Shown here: positions 7,284-15,191 of the stretch, in pieces
How the letters are laid out: each line of letters starts with the position of its first letter
How positions within the stretch are numbered: the first letter of the stretch is position 1
Assembly (NCBI RefSeq): GCF_022496765.1
Contig: NZ_VANV01000004.1
Coordinates: forward strand, 1 to 64,000
DNA from: Acidaminobacter sp. JC074
Lineage (GTDB): Bacteria > Bacillota > Clostridia > Peptostreptococcales > Acidaminobacteraceae
Length of the DNA stretch: 64,000 nt
Direction: 5' to 3'
Position numbers and translations under genes: made by a program
Notes under the pieces: generated by a model
What the model saw: only the letters and a program-made list of their open reading frames with translations
Told to the model about the DNA's origin: nothing
The model's database searches: none

Positions 7284-7960
7284 AACATTTCTTCTGCCAA
7301 TACATCCATAGGATCTATAAAAGCACAATTGACATGATCTTGATTTAAAATGACACCTATTTCAGTACAGCCTGCGATGATCACTTCTGCACCTCTTTCA
7401 ATAAGTTCATTGCCGGCAGCAATTAAAAGATTTAGACTCCTTTTGGTGATGCCAACATTTTTGATACCTTCTTTGCCGTAAATGGCCTCCATTACTTTCT
7501 TTTCCTGACTGTCATCTGTAGGATAGATGATTGGATTTTCTAGTTGTTTGCTAAAGAGTCCAGTTTTGACTGTACCCGTTGTGGCTAGAATACCAACGGT
7601 TTTTCCCTTGTGTTTTGTTCTCAGTTTATAGTCTACTGCTTCTATGGCTGATACGATATCAATAGATGTGTGCTTTCTGAGTTCATCTATATAATAGTGT
7701 GCAGTGATGCAAGGAATACCAGCTGTGACAACACCAAGTTTTTCAAGATTTTTTGCTGTATCTATGAGTGCTGGAAGCGGTGACTGTGTACCTTTTAATA
7801 TAGAAGACGTTCGATCAGGGATTTTCGGATTGCTGTCTATAATTACTCTATAATGGTCTTGATCACATGTGACCTCAGTTAGTGCAATGATACGTCTATA
7901 AAAACTTACCGTTGCCTCCGGGCCCATACCACCGATGATCCCCAATATTCTATCATTCAT
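7271..7960 (-). CDS. Aspartate/glutamate racemase family protein
   Basis: Protein of 229 residues of the two-Cys amino-acid racemase family. Cys84 is in GIPCITAH and Cys198 in AGCTEI, the two acid-base residues that interconvert L and D forms of Asp or Glu. The first motif has Ile where Asn is usual (PCNTAH). The N-terminus GIIGGMGPEAT is typical of aspartate racemases. The gene overlaps the upstream MurE-like gene by 8 bases and is last in a three-gene operon with an ATP-grasp ligase, a pairing that in enterococci makes D-aspartate for the peptidoglycan cross-bridge. D-Asp production is therefore the best guess; substrate is unproven. Confidence 0.85.
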   Translation of the reverse strand: MNDRILGIIGGMGPEATVSFYRRIIALTEVTCDQDHYRVIIDSNPKIPDRTSSILKGTQSPLPALIDTAKNLEKLGVVTAGIPCITAHYYIDELRKHTSIDIVSAIEAVDYKLRTKHKGKTVGILATTGTVKTGLFSKQLENPIIYPTDDSQEKKVMEAIYGKEGIKNVGITKRSLNLLIAAGNELIERGAEVIIAGCTEIGVILNQDHVNCAFIDPMDVLAEEMLKDE

Positions 7961-9482
7961 TTATTTCACCTTCCAATAGACCAGCTACACGGTGTTTTAA
8001 AGGTCTCCTTAAAACATCTCTTGGTATGTCAGGTCTCATTTTTTCTATTTGATTCAGCGCGATGTTACAGCCGTAGTCCATACCTTGACAACCAGCTAAA
8101 AGTATCAAATCATCATCATTCACTTCATTGAGTGCTTTTGAGATGGCATCTTCTAGTTTATCATAAAGATGTACTTTGATATTTGCTTCTTTCATGACAT
8201 CTAAAAAGACTTTTTCTTCTTCATCTGTGACTTCGTCTTTCCAAATGACATGGCCAATGGATTTGGTCGCAATAATTTCATTAACACCGAGCTTTTTAGA
8301 CCATTTAACAATGGCCTCTGCATTTTCCTTGTTAACAGTGACCCCCCTTGAGCCTCTTATGGCATAAACAAAATGCAAATCCTTGTAGGTCATATAATCC
8401 AGTGTTTCTAAGGTAACATCAATATTACCTGCATTTGCAAAGTGGTCATCAATAATTTTAAAGTTATCTTCAAAGATGTATTCAAATCTTCTTTCAACAC
8501 CTTCAAGACTTGAAATGCCCTTTTGAATGTCTTCTGTTGGAATCTTTAATATCATAGCAGCTGAAATAGCTACCAAAGAGTTATAGACGCAGTGGAAACC
8601 TGGTATAGATACATGAATATCAAAAGGCTGATAGCCTAGCTTATTATGCAGTGTAAACCTTGCACGTCCTGTAGATAAATCAAGATTTTCAATCCAAACA
8701 TGGCCAGACTTGTCATTAACACCATAGGTAATAACTTGTGCCTGGGTTTGGTCTTTTAATTGAATGCTCATTGGATCATCAAGATTTAAAATAGCCACAG
8801 CATCTGCTTTAGCATCTCGAATGAGGCCAGCCTTGAAGTTATAATAAGCTTCAAATGAACCATGATTATCTATATGTTCTCTAGTGATATTGTTAAGAGT
8901 AACAATATCAAAATCAGCACCAGCAGATCGTTTAAGTTCTAGTGCAGAAGAAGAAACCTCCATGGTTGCATGGCTAACACCCTTGTCTCTCATCATTCTA
9001 AAGTAATGATGCAAATCCAATGATTCAGGTGTCGTTAAAACAGATGGTATTTGTTCATCATCTATTTTTACAATAACAGTACCAATAAGGCCTGTTTTTA
9101 ACTGATGGGCCTCAAGTATTGAGTTAAGCATGAAAGATGTAGATGTTTTACCATTACTTGCTGTAATACCAATCAACTTCATTTCAGAAGATGGATGATT
9201 GTAAAACTTATCTGCAAGAAGGGCAAGGGCAAGTCTAGAATCCTTGACTCTAAACTGCATGATATCTATATCCATATAGTCTTCAACGATGGCTGCGAGA
9301 GCACCTGAGTCTTTAGCAGACTTCAGATAATCATGACCGTCAACTTTGTAGCCTTTTACACACACAAAGAGACTGCCTTCTGTAACTTTCTTAGAATGAT
9401 ACTGAATGTTTTTTATGTCGATAGATGCTTCATTTCTTGAGTCAATGACATCTATAGCTTGTAACAATGTATGTATGTTCAT
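7953..9482 (-). CDS. Divergent MurE-like Mur ligase
   Basis: Protein of 509 residues with the Mur ligase layout: N-terminal UDP-binding domain (to about 100), ATP domain with ITASNGKTSTS (P-loop Lys112), TTPESLDL and EVSSSALE, and a C-terminal domain. It departs from true MurE: the EVSSHAL His is Ser, the DNPR-type amino-acid recognition motif is absent, and the C-terminal GKGHE is replaced by GCQGMDYG. It therefore probably joins something other than diaminopimelate or lysine to a Mur-type or other carboxylate substrate. Neighbours are a racemase (8-base overlap) and an ATP-grasp ligase. The housekeeping murE is expected elsewhere. Confidence 0.8.
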   Translation of the reverse strand: MNIHTLLQAIDVIDSRNEASIDIKNIQYHSKKVTEGSLFVCVKGYKVDGHDYLKSAKDSGALAAIVEDYMDIDIMQFRVKDSRLALALLADKFYNHPSSEMKLIGITASNGKTSTSFMLNSILEAHQLKTGLIGTVIVKIDDEQIPSVLTTPESLDLHHYFRMMRDKGVSHATMEVSSSALELKRSAGADFDIVTLNNITREHIDNHGSFEAYYNFKAGLIRDAKADAVAILNLDDPMSIQLKDQTQAQVITYGVNDKSGHVWIENLDLSTGRARFTLHNKLGYQPFDIHVSIPGFHCVYNSLVAISAAMILKIPTEDIQKGISSLEGVERRFEYIFEDNFKIIDDHFANAGNIDVTLETLDYMTYKDLHFVYAIRGSRGVTVNKENAEAIVKWSKKLGVNEIIATKSIGHVIWKDEVTDEEEKVFLDVMKEANIKVHLYDKLEDAISKALNEVNDDDLILLAGCQGMDYGCNIALNQIEKMRPDIPRDVLRRPLKHRVAGLLEGEINE

Positions 9483-9501
9483 AAGACCACTTCCTTTATA
9501 T

Positions 9502-10683
9502 TTATTTTCCTGTTAATTTCTTAAATACCTTACCAATGAGTATACCAATCACATTGAAATAAGGTTTTGGGTCATCAAAAGCCCAAATAGCATAAGCCTT
9601 TTTTCTAAAGAAAGACTTAAAGACCTGACCTAAAGTCAATTGTCTTGTCTGCAAGTAACCCTTTATAGCCAGTATATCTTCAAAGGCATATACAAAGGTT
9701 CTTTTAGTTGAATCTACCAATGCCTGACTGCCAATTTCTTGTCCTGTTAGTTCCTTATAGGCTATCCAAGGGAAGTTAAGGCCTACCTTTTCAAGAAGGA
9801 CATTGAAGTTGGTGGTTCTGACATTGATTTCTATCAGATAAAAATCACCAGTAACTGCATCTTTTTTAAACTCAATTTCAGCGAAGCCTTTAAAACCAAC
9901 AGCTTCTAAGAATGGCTTGCCTATTTCATGAAGTGATGGTACATGAATTTGCCATGTATAAACAGAAGCACCAAAGTTGATTGGATATTGTCTGTTTTTA
10001 TTAGCAGTTGTATAATGTGTGACCTTAGAATTTTGATCTAAATAGCAGTCGTAAGTATACATATGATTATCAAATCCTGGAATGATTCTCTGTACAAATA
10101 CTTCTAAGTTTTTATCATTTGCCTTCCTAACAGCTTCTAAAAGCTCAGTTTTATTGTTTACCTTGAACATTTTTTTTCTGAAAACATCTACAAAGGCAGG
10201 TGAATCAGAAGGCTTTACAATACATGGGTATTGAAAGTCAGAGATTTTACTCTCAAATTCAGGATCGCTTGTTTTGATGGTTTCAGGTACCTTAACCCCA
10301 TGCTCTAAAGCAATATCATAAAGTGAGTTCTTGTCCATCAGTTTTGTAAACAAACCTTGTTGAGTCTGGTTGATCAGATAGTAGTTTCTCAGTTCATCTA
10401 AATGCTCGTCAATGATCTCTACATAGGGATCTGCACATGGAAATAGTACAGGTTTTTCTGTTTGTTTTTTTGCATAATCTATTAAATACTTGATAAAGCC
10501 TTGTGTATCTTTTCTATAATGAGGTGCAATATGTTTTTCACTAAGGTATTTAGACTTAAAGCCATAAGTGCCTTGTTCTTGGTATTCAATGGCTACTGTT
10601 GTGATGCCATTTCTTCCTAAACAACGAATAACACTTAAACCGATATAATAGTTTGCACCGAGTATAACTGCTTTGTTTTTCAA
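9502..10683 (-). CDS. ATP-grasp ligase, D-aspartate-ligase-like
   Basis: Protein of 393 residues. An N-terminal pre-ATP-grasp Rossmann-like part (AVILGANYYIGLSVIRCLG), central lid with YPCIVKPSDS, and the metal-binding EINVRTTN at about residue 283-290 identify the ATP-grasp fold. The general design matches carboxylate-amine ligases such as the enterococcal D-aspartate ligase, which lies beside an aspartate racemase; the same pairing occurs here. The start is TTG at 10683 with GGAGG placed 6 bases upstream; no ATG fits. First gene of the minus-strand operon with the MurE-like protein and racemase. Substrate is inferred from context only. Confidence 0.75.
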   Translation of the reverse strand: MKNKAVILGANYYIGLSVIRCLGRNGITTVAIEYQEQGTYGFKSKYLSEKHIAPHYRKDTQGFIKYLIDYAKKQTEKPVLFPCADPYVEIIDEHLDELRNYYLINQTQQGLFTKLMDKNSLYDIALEHGVKVPETIKTSDPEFESKISDFQYPCIVKPSDSPAFVDVFRKKMFKVNNKTELLEAVRKANDKNLEVFVQRIIPGFDNHMYTYDCYLDQNSKVTHYTTANKNRQYPINFGASVYTWQIHVPSLHEIGKPFLEAVGFKGFAEIEFKKDAVTGDFYLIEINVRTTNFNVLLEKVGLNFPWIAYKELTGQEIGSQALVDSTKRTFVYAFEDILAIKGYLQTRQLTLGQVFKSFFRKKAYAIWAFDDPKPYFNVIGILIGKVFKKLTGK

Positions 10684-10805
10684 GGGAAACCTCCTAAGTT
10701 CTTATCACATTATTTTACCACGAATCAACCTATTTTGCATTAAGGAAGCATAAAGATTCATGTATTGGGTATTGTATAAATTGAAGAGATTGGCTACAAT
10801 GAAAA

Positions 10806-10830
10806 TACCCCAAGCAGAGGGGGTAGGAGG
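10806..10830 (+). promoter_or_regulatory. Hairpin abutting the ribosome site of the CoA-binding protein
   Basis: TACCCC (10806-10811) pairs with GGGGTA (10820-10825) and the last base is the first of AGGAGG (10825-10830). The stem could affect ribosome access; a role is speculative. Confidence 0.35.
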
Positions 10831-10834
10831 AAAT

Positions 10835-11221
10835 ATGGAAAAATTAATTAAAACAATGTTAGATAAAAAGAATTGGGTTGTTGTAGGTGCGCATCCTAAC
10901 CCAGAAAAGTTTGGCAACAAGATATACAATAAATTACTAAAACATGGTCATCATGTGATTCCAGTAAATCCTGTTTATGAAGAGGTTGAAGGCGTTAAAA
11001 CTGTACCATCATTAAAGGAAGTGACAGAGCCTTTTGATTGTGTCAATGTAGTTGTATCACCTAAACGTGCTATGGTTGTTGTAATAGAAGCCATTGAAAT
11101 GGGTGTTAAGTATATATGGTTCCAACCAGGCGCTTTTGATGAAGAAGTGATTGACTATGCAGAATCAAACGGGCTAGAAGTTGTCTTCCATGCGTGTGTA
11201 TTAGTAGAACTTGACAAATAG
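10835..11221 (+). CDS. CoA-binding domain protein (YccU type)
   Basis: Protein of 128 residues made of one Rossmann-like CoA-binding domain, as in the N-terminal domain of acyl-CoA synthetases and in YccU/YneT proteins. Visible marks are the glycine-poor start NWVVVGAHPNPEKFGN, HHVIPVNPVYEEVEGV and IWFQPGAFDEEV. Family members bind CoA or a nucleotide; enzyme activity is not established. Start at 10835 chosen for AGGAGG five bases upstream; the longer frame from 10760 has no ribosome site. It is a single-gene unit between the divergent ATP-grasp operon and a terminator. Confidence 0.85.
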   Translation: MEKLIKTMLDKKNWVVVGAHPNPEKFGNKIYNKLLKHGHHVIPVNPVYEEVEGVKTVPSLKEVTEPFDCVNVVVSPKRAMVVVIEAIEMGVKYIWFQPGAFDEEVIDYAESNGLEVVFHACVLVELDK

Positions 11222-11230
11222 TTTCTATGA

Positions 11231-11257
11231 GAAAGGTGGTAACCTTTCTTTTTTTTT
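11231..11257 (+). terminator. Terminator after the CoA-binding gene
   Basis: Stem GAAAGGT (11231-11237), loop GGTA, stem ACCTTTC (11242-11248), then nine T. Confidence 0.9.
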
Positions 11258-11272
11258 GCGATTATGATACCA

Positions 11273-11305
11273 TAAACACATGTTAAAGGAATAAACAATT
11301 GTTAA
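11273..11305 (+). promoter_or_regulatory. Tandem palindromic operator before psuK
   Basis: Two near-palindromic 14-mers, TAAACACATGTTAA (11273-11286) and TAAACAATTGTTAA (11292-11305), are 19 bases apart start to start, the second ending just before the ribosome site. The kinase they precede carries its own N-terminal DNA-binding domain, so autoregulation is a natural hypothesis. Confidence 0.5.
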
Positions 11306-11317
11306 GAGGAGACTTAT

Positions 11318-12373
11318 ATGACGGATAGAGAAAAAGAAATACTGAATCTCATCAGAAGAAATCCCCTTATTTCACAAAATGATTTAGCCAAAGAACTGAA
11401 CATTACCCGTTCATCTGTTGCAGTCCATATTTCCAACTTGATAAGGAAGGGTTTTATCAAGGGCAAGGGCTATGTTCTAACAGAGGGTGTAGATGATATT
11501 GTTGTGATTGGTGGGGCAAATGTCGATATGTCTGGTCATGTATCGAACGATGTTAAAAGATACGACTCCAATCCTGGTAAAATCAACACCACCTATGGCG
11601 GTGTTGGTAGAAATATAGCAGAAAATTTAGCAAGACTTGGTTTAAGAGTTAAGTTGATCACAGCCCTTGGTGACGATTACCATGGTGACCGTATGATAAA
11701 ATACTGTGAAAACGTGGGTATTGATATGTCGCTCGCTAAAAAATACAGTGGTGAACGCACATCGATATACATGCAGGTTTTAAATGAAATTGGTGAGTTG
11801 GATGTGGCAGTTTCAGATATGGCTGTCTTAGACAAGTTGACACAGGAAACCATTATGGATTATCACCATTATTTGAGTGCAGCCAAGGCCATCGTTGTCG
11901 ACTGCAATGTTAGCGGACCTATTATTCGATATTTATCTGATAACTATAGTGACAAATTATTTATTGATCCTGTATCTATAACTAAAGCAGATAAGATCAA
12001 TGAAGCTTTAAATCAAGCATACTGCATCACACCGAATGCCTATGAACTAGATGTTATAGGTTCTGGTGAAAACTTAGAAGAAAAGCTAACGAATGTGGTT
12101 CAAAAAGGTGCTGCCCATGTTGTGGTTACCTTAGGTGAAAAGGGTGTTGTTTTCTATGATAAGAGACTTCATCAAACGCCAGCCTTAAAAGCATCCCTAA
12201 TAAATGTTACAGGTGCAGGTGATGCTTTTGTAGCAGGCTTGGTATATGGTTTTGTAAAGAATAAATCATTTGCTGATTCTGTTAATGACGGACTAAAACT
12301 ATCAAAACTTACTGTTGAAAGTTTAACAACGGTGAGTCAAACATTAAATGAGAATACATTGGAGGCATCATGA
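11318..12373 (+). CDS. psuK: Pseudouridine kinase with N-terminal winged helix
   Basis: Protein of 351 residues. Residues 1-55 are a winged helix-turn-helix (QNDLAKELNITRSSVAVHIS), the rest is a PfkB-type sugar kinase with the N-terminal GGANVDM motif and the ATP/anion-hole motif TGAGDAF near residue 297. PfkB kinases with this HTH occur beside psuG, where the kinase phosphorylates pseudouridine and PsuG splits the C-C bond to give uracil and ribose 5-phosphate. It overlaps psuG by 4 bases (ATGA). Start follows AGAGGAG. The HTH suggests it also regulates its own operon through the two palindromes upstream; this is inferred. Confidence 0.85.
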   Translation: MTDREKEILNLIRRNPLISQNDLAKELNITRSSVAVHISNLIRKGFIKGKGYVLTEGVDDIVVIGGANVDMSGHVSNDVKRYDSNPGKINTTYGGVGRNIAENLARLGLRVKLITALGDDYHGDRMIKYCENVGIDMSLAKKYSGERTSIYMQVLNEIGELDVAVSDMAVLDKLTQETIMDYHHYLSAAKAIVVDCNVSGPIIRYLSDNYSDKLFIDPVSITKADKINEALNQAYCITPNAYELDVIGSGENLEEKLTNVVQKGAAHVVVTLGEKGVVFYDKRLHQTPALKASLINVTGAGDAFVAGLVYGFVKNKSFADSVNDGLKLSKLTVESLTTVSQTLNENTLEAS

Positions 12374-13284
12374 ATCAATATTTAGAGATTAATGAAGAAG
12401 TAAAAGAAGCACTTAAAAATAATCAAGCGGTTGTGGCTTTAGAATCGACTATAATCAGTCACGGCATGCCTTATCCGCAAAATGTTCAAACAGCAAGACG
12501 TGTAGAAGAGATTGTAAGAGAGCAAGGGGCAGTACCTGCAACGATTGCTGTTATTGGAGGTAAGTTAAAGGTTGGTTTAACAGATGAGGAATTAGAATTT
12601 TTTGGCCAATCAAGCGATATTTTAAAAGCAAGCAGAAGAGACTTACCTTTTATTGTGGCAGGTGGCCTACATGGGGCAACAACTGTAGCGACAACCATGA
12701 TCATTGCTCAAATGGCAGGCATCAAAGTTTTTGTAACTGGTGGCATCGGTGGTGTTCATAGAGGTGCGAGTGAAACCTTTGATATTTCTGCAGACTTACA
12801 GGAACTTGCTAAGACAGATGTTGCTGTTGTTTGCGCTGGTGTAAAGTCTATACTCGACATAGGTTTAACACTTGAATACTTAGAAACTCAGGGTGTACCT
12901 GTTTTGGGTTATCAAACTAAAGATTTCCCCGCTTTTTACACACGTGAAAGTGGTTACCAAGTTTTATACAGTTTAGACGATGCTGAGGTAGCGGCTAAAA
13001 CTTTAAAGGTTAAGTGGGATATGGATTTAAAGGGTGGTCTTGTAATTGCCAATCCAGTGCCTGAAGCTGAAGCGATGGATGCTTCTATTAATGAGGCCAT
13101 TGAAGCTTCTTTAAAGGAATGTGATGAAAAAGGCATCAAGGGAAAAGACATCACACCGTTTTTACTTGGAAGAATCAAAGAAGTGACTGAGGGTCGATCT
13201 TTAGAGACCAATATCGCCCTTGTTTATAACAATGCAAGAGTGGGGGGACAAATTGCCAAAGCTTATTCACTACTAAATAAGTAA
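12370..13284 (+). CDS. psuG: Pseudouridine-5'-phosphate glycosidase
   Basis: Protein of 304 residues, full length for PsuG. Typical stretches are ALESTIISHGMPYPQN at about residues 24-39, GGIGGVHRGA near 123-132 and the C-terminal KGKDITPFLL. The enzyme cleaves pseudouridine 5'-phosphate to uracil and ribose 5-phosphate in pseudouridine salvage; its catalytic Lys and Mn-binding Asp are expected in the central part. Translation is coupled to the kinase gene through the ATGA overlap, with GGAGG just upstream. The pair is a complete salvage unit; no nucleoside transporter gene is adjacent. Confidence 0.93.
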   Translation: MNQYLEINEEVKEALKNNQAVVALESTIISHGMPYPQNVQTARRVEEIVREQGAVPATIAVIGGKLKVGLTDEELEFFGQSSDILKASRRDLPFIVAGGLHGATTVATTMIIAQMAGIKVFVTGGIGGVHRGASETFDISADLQELAKTDVAVVCAGVKSILDIGLTLEYLETQGVPVLGYQTKDFPAFYTRESGYQVLYSLDDAEVAAKTLKVKWDMDLKGGLVIANPVPEAEAMDASINEAIEASLKECDEKGIKGKDITPFLLGRIKEVTEGRSLETNIALVYNNARVGGQIAKAYSLLNK

Positions 13285-13333
13285 TCTAATAATTTATATG
13301 ATATAATGGATTAACTGAACTTAAGGAGGGCAT

Positions 13334-13624
13334 ATGAAGAAAGTTTTATTGATCATGATGGTGGTTATACTTTTAGTAGGTTGTTCGGAAAATCCATTAG
13401 AGGGGTCTTGGAAGGAAGACACCGCAGGTATTGAAATGATTTTTGAAGGTGATGAGTGTTCATTTGTTGGTCAAACTCATCCATATAGGATTGAGGATGA
13501 TAAGATAATTATGACAGTAGATGGGATAGAACAAGTATACTATTATCAATTCGATGAGGATATTCTAGTAATCAGCATTCCTGAATTAAATGAAGTACTC
13601 TATTTTAATAAGCAAAATGATTAA
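13334..13624 (+). CDS. Small lipoprotein, first of three tandem relatives
   Basis: Protein of 96 residues. A short basic start (MKK), hydrophobic core and lipobox LVGC at about residues 14-17 indicate a lipid-anchored surface protein. The mature part is a short beta-rich domain starting with a GSW motif (LEGSWKEDTAGIEMIF), like small lipocalin-type or DUF5640-like domains. The next two genes encode proteins of the same size and pattern. AAGGAGGG precedes the ATG and a TATAAT lies at 13302-13307. Function unknown. Confidence 0.75.
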   Translation: MKKVLLIMMVVILLVGCSENPLEGSWKEDTAGIEMIFEGDECSFVGQTHPYRIEDDKIIMTVDGIEQVYYYQFDEDILVISIPELNEVLYFNKQND

Positions 13625-13898
13625 AAAAATGATACTCCTCCTACTGCTTCTTATGCTGGTAGGATGCACAAATGATATTACTGGTACTTGGATAGATAAG
13701 AACGGTCTTGTGGAGATGACCTTTGAAGATGAAAAAGTTGTCTTCTTTGGTGTAGAAGGTACTTATAAAGCTGGAGCTTCCAAGATTGAAATGACGCTAG
13801 GTACAGAAGTCGTTAAGTTTAAGTATAAGTTAGAAGATGACAAGCTGATATTGTTTTTAGAGGATTCCGATCTAGTTTTAGAAAGGTTGAGTCAATGA
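13617..13898 (+). CDS. Small lipoprotein, second of three tandem relatives
   Basis: Protein of 93 residues with lipobox LVGC near residue 17 and then TGTWIDKNGLVEMTFEDE, the same GxW plus EMxFE pattern as the preceding gene. Start 13617 is chosen because it gives a normal lipoprotein signal (MIKKM then Leu run); the frame also allows 13590, which would lengthen the N-region. Either start overlaps the previous gene, so translation is probably coupled. The repeated arrangement points to local duplication and divergence. Confidence 0.7.
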   Translation: MIKKMILLLLLLMLVGCTNDITGTWIDKNGLVEMTFEDEKVVFFGVEGTYKAGASKIEMTLGTEVVKFKYKLEDDKLILFLEDSDLVLERLSQ

Positions 13899-14188
13899 AA
13901 AAAGTGAGTGTACTTATATTATTGGTCATTATACTTGTTTCGTGCAGCCAGGAAAGTATCATAGGTAAATGGTCTTTAGAGAACCTTGAATCTGATGTGC
14001 CTGATATGGTCATCACTGAAGAGGCAATTATCATTATGGATATTCCAATTCCCTATGAAATAGAAGGCGATACCATATACATCAATGATATGGAAGGTAG
14101 AAAATCTTTTAAGTATAAGATTAAAGGAGACACCCTTACATTTGTGCAAGGTGATGTTACAGAAACATATATAAGGTTTAAAGAGTAG
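13895..14188 (+). CDS. Small lipoprotein, third of three tandem relatives
   Basis: Protein of 97 residues with lipobox LVSC near residue 17 followed by IIGKWSLENLES, again the short GxW opening of a beta-rich domain. It overlaps the previous gene by 4 bases (ATGA). Like its two neighbours it would be anchored on the outer face of the membrane. Similarity among the three is in layout and a few motif positions rather than high identity. Function unknown. Confidence 0.72.
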   Translation: MKKVSVLILLVIILVSCSQESIIGKWSLENLESDVPDMVITEEAIIIMDIPIPYEIEGDTIYINDMEGRKSFKYKIKGDTLTFVQGDVTETYIRFKE

Positions 14189-14307
14189 ATTTAATTCTGC
14201 TCTTTTTCTTTTTATTTAAGGTTCTGTTAAGATTTGTTTGGTATGATAGAAACTACTTAGATTGGGTATGAAGACATTGACTATTACATATGAGAGGAGA
14301 TTTATTA

Positions 14308-15102
14308 ATGAAATCACATGAAATTGATTACACACTGTACGGCGATGATATGCAGTTTGTAGAAATTGAGTTGGATCCAGGTGAAACGGTTATCGCAGAA
14401 GCAGGTGCTATGATGTACATGGATTATCCAATTCAAATGGAATCTATCTTTGGTGACGGTTCAGGCAATCAAGGTTCTGGTTTAATGGGTAAACTTATGG
14501 GAGCTGGTAAAAGAATGATGACTGGTGAATCATTATTTATGACGGCATTTACCAATGGTGGTAATGGTAAAAGAAACGTATCTTTTGCAGCACCATTCCC
14601 AGGTAAAATTGTGCCACTTGATTTAGCAGAACACGGTGAAAAGATTATTTGTCAAAAAGATGCTTTCTTATGTTGTGCCAAAGGTATCAGCATCGGCATT
14701 GAATTCCAAAAAAGAGTTGGCGTTGGTTTCTTCGGTGGTGAAGGCTTTATCATGCAAAAGCTAGAAGGTGATGGCAAGGCATTTGTTCATGCCAGTGGTA
14801 CAATCATTGAGAGAGAATTGATGGCAGGAGAAAAACTTAAAGTAGATACAGGTTGTTTAGTTGCTTTAGAGCAAACGGTAGATTATGATATCGAAATGGT
14901 TAAAGGCATAAAGTCTGCATTCTTTGGTGGTGAAGGTTTATTCTTTGCTGTATTAACTGGTCCAGGTAAAGTATGGTTACAATCATTACCTTTCTCTAGA
15001 CTAGCTGATAGAATTTACAAGAATGCACCGGCTACAGGTGGTTCTAGACAGGGTGAAGGTTCTTTACTAGGCGCCCTTGGTGATATGTTAGACGGTAATT
15101 AA
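14308..15102 (+). CDS. AIM24 / TIGR00266 family protein
   Basis: Protein of 264 residues of the AIM24-like beta-fold family (TIGR00266). Features are [12 protein letters not shown] near residue 30, a Gly-rich stretch, then [32 protein letters not shown] and the final repeat with [14 protein letters not shown]. The family is common in bacteria and present in mitochondria, with no settled biochemical role; some members are linked to stress or membrane organisation. Start 14308 follows AGAGGAGA; an upstream in-frame ATG at 14290 overlaps that ribosome site and is rejected. A terminator follows, so it is a single-gene unit. Confidence 0.85.
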   Translation: MKSHEIDYTLYGDDMQFVEIELDPGETVIAEAGAMMYMDYPIQMESIFGDGSGNQGSGLMGKLMGAGKRMMTGESLFMTAFTNGGNGKRNVSFAAPFPGKIVPLDLAEHGEKIICQKDAFLCCAKGISIGIEFQKRVGVGFFGGEGFIMQKLEGDGKAFVHASGTIIERELMAGEKLKVDTGCLVALEQTVDYDIEMVKGIKSAFFGGEGLFFAVLTGPGKVWLQSLPFSRLADRIYKNAPATGGSRQGEGSLLGALGDMLDGN

Positions 15103-15108
15103 AATTAT

Positions 15109-15147
15109 AAGGTGTTTTCTTAATTGAAAACATCTTTTATTTTTTTT
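15109..15147 (+). terminator. Terminator after the AIM24 gene
   Basis: Stem AAGGTGTTTTC (15109-15119), loop TTAATT, stem GAAAACATCTT (15126-15136) with one G-T pair, then a T-rich tail. Confidence 0.8.
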
Positions 15148-15191
15148 GGAGTGAGTGATATAATGCTACTATAAAAGATGACGGAGGTATT

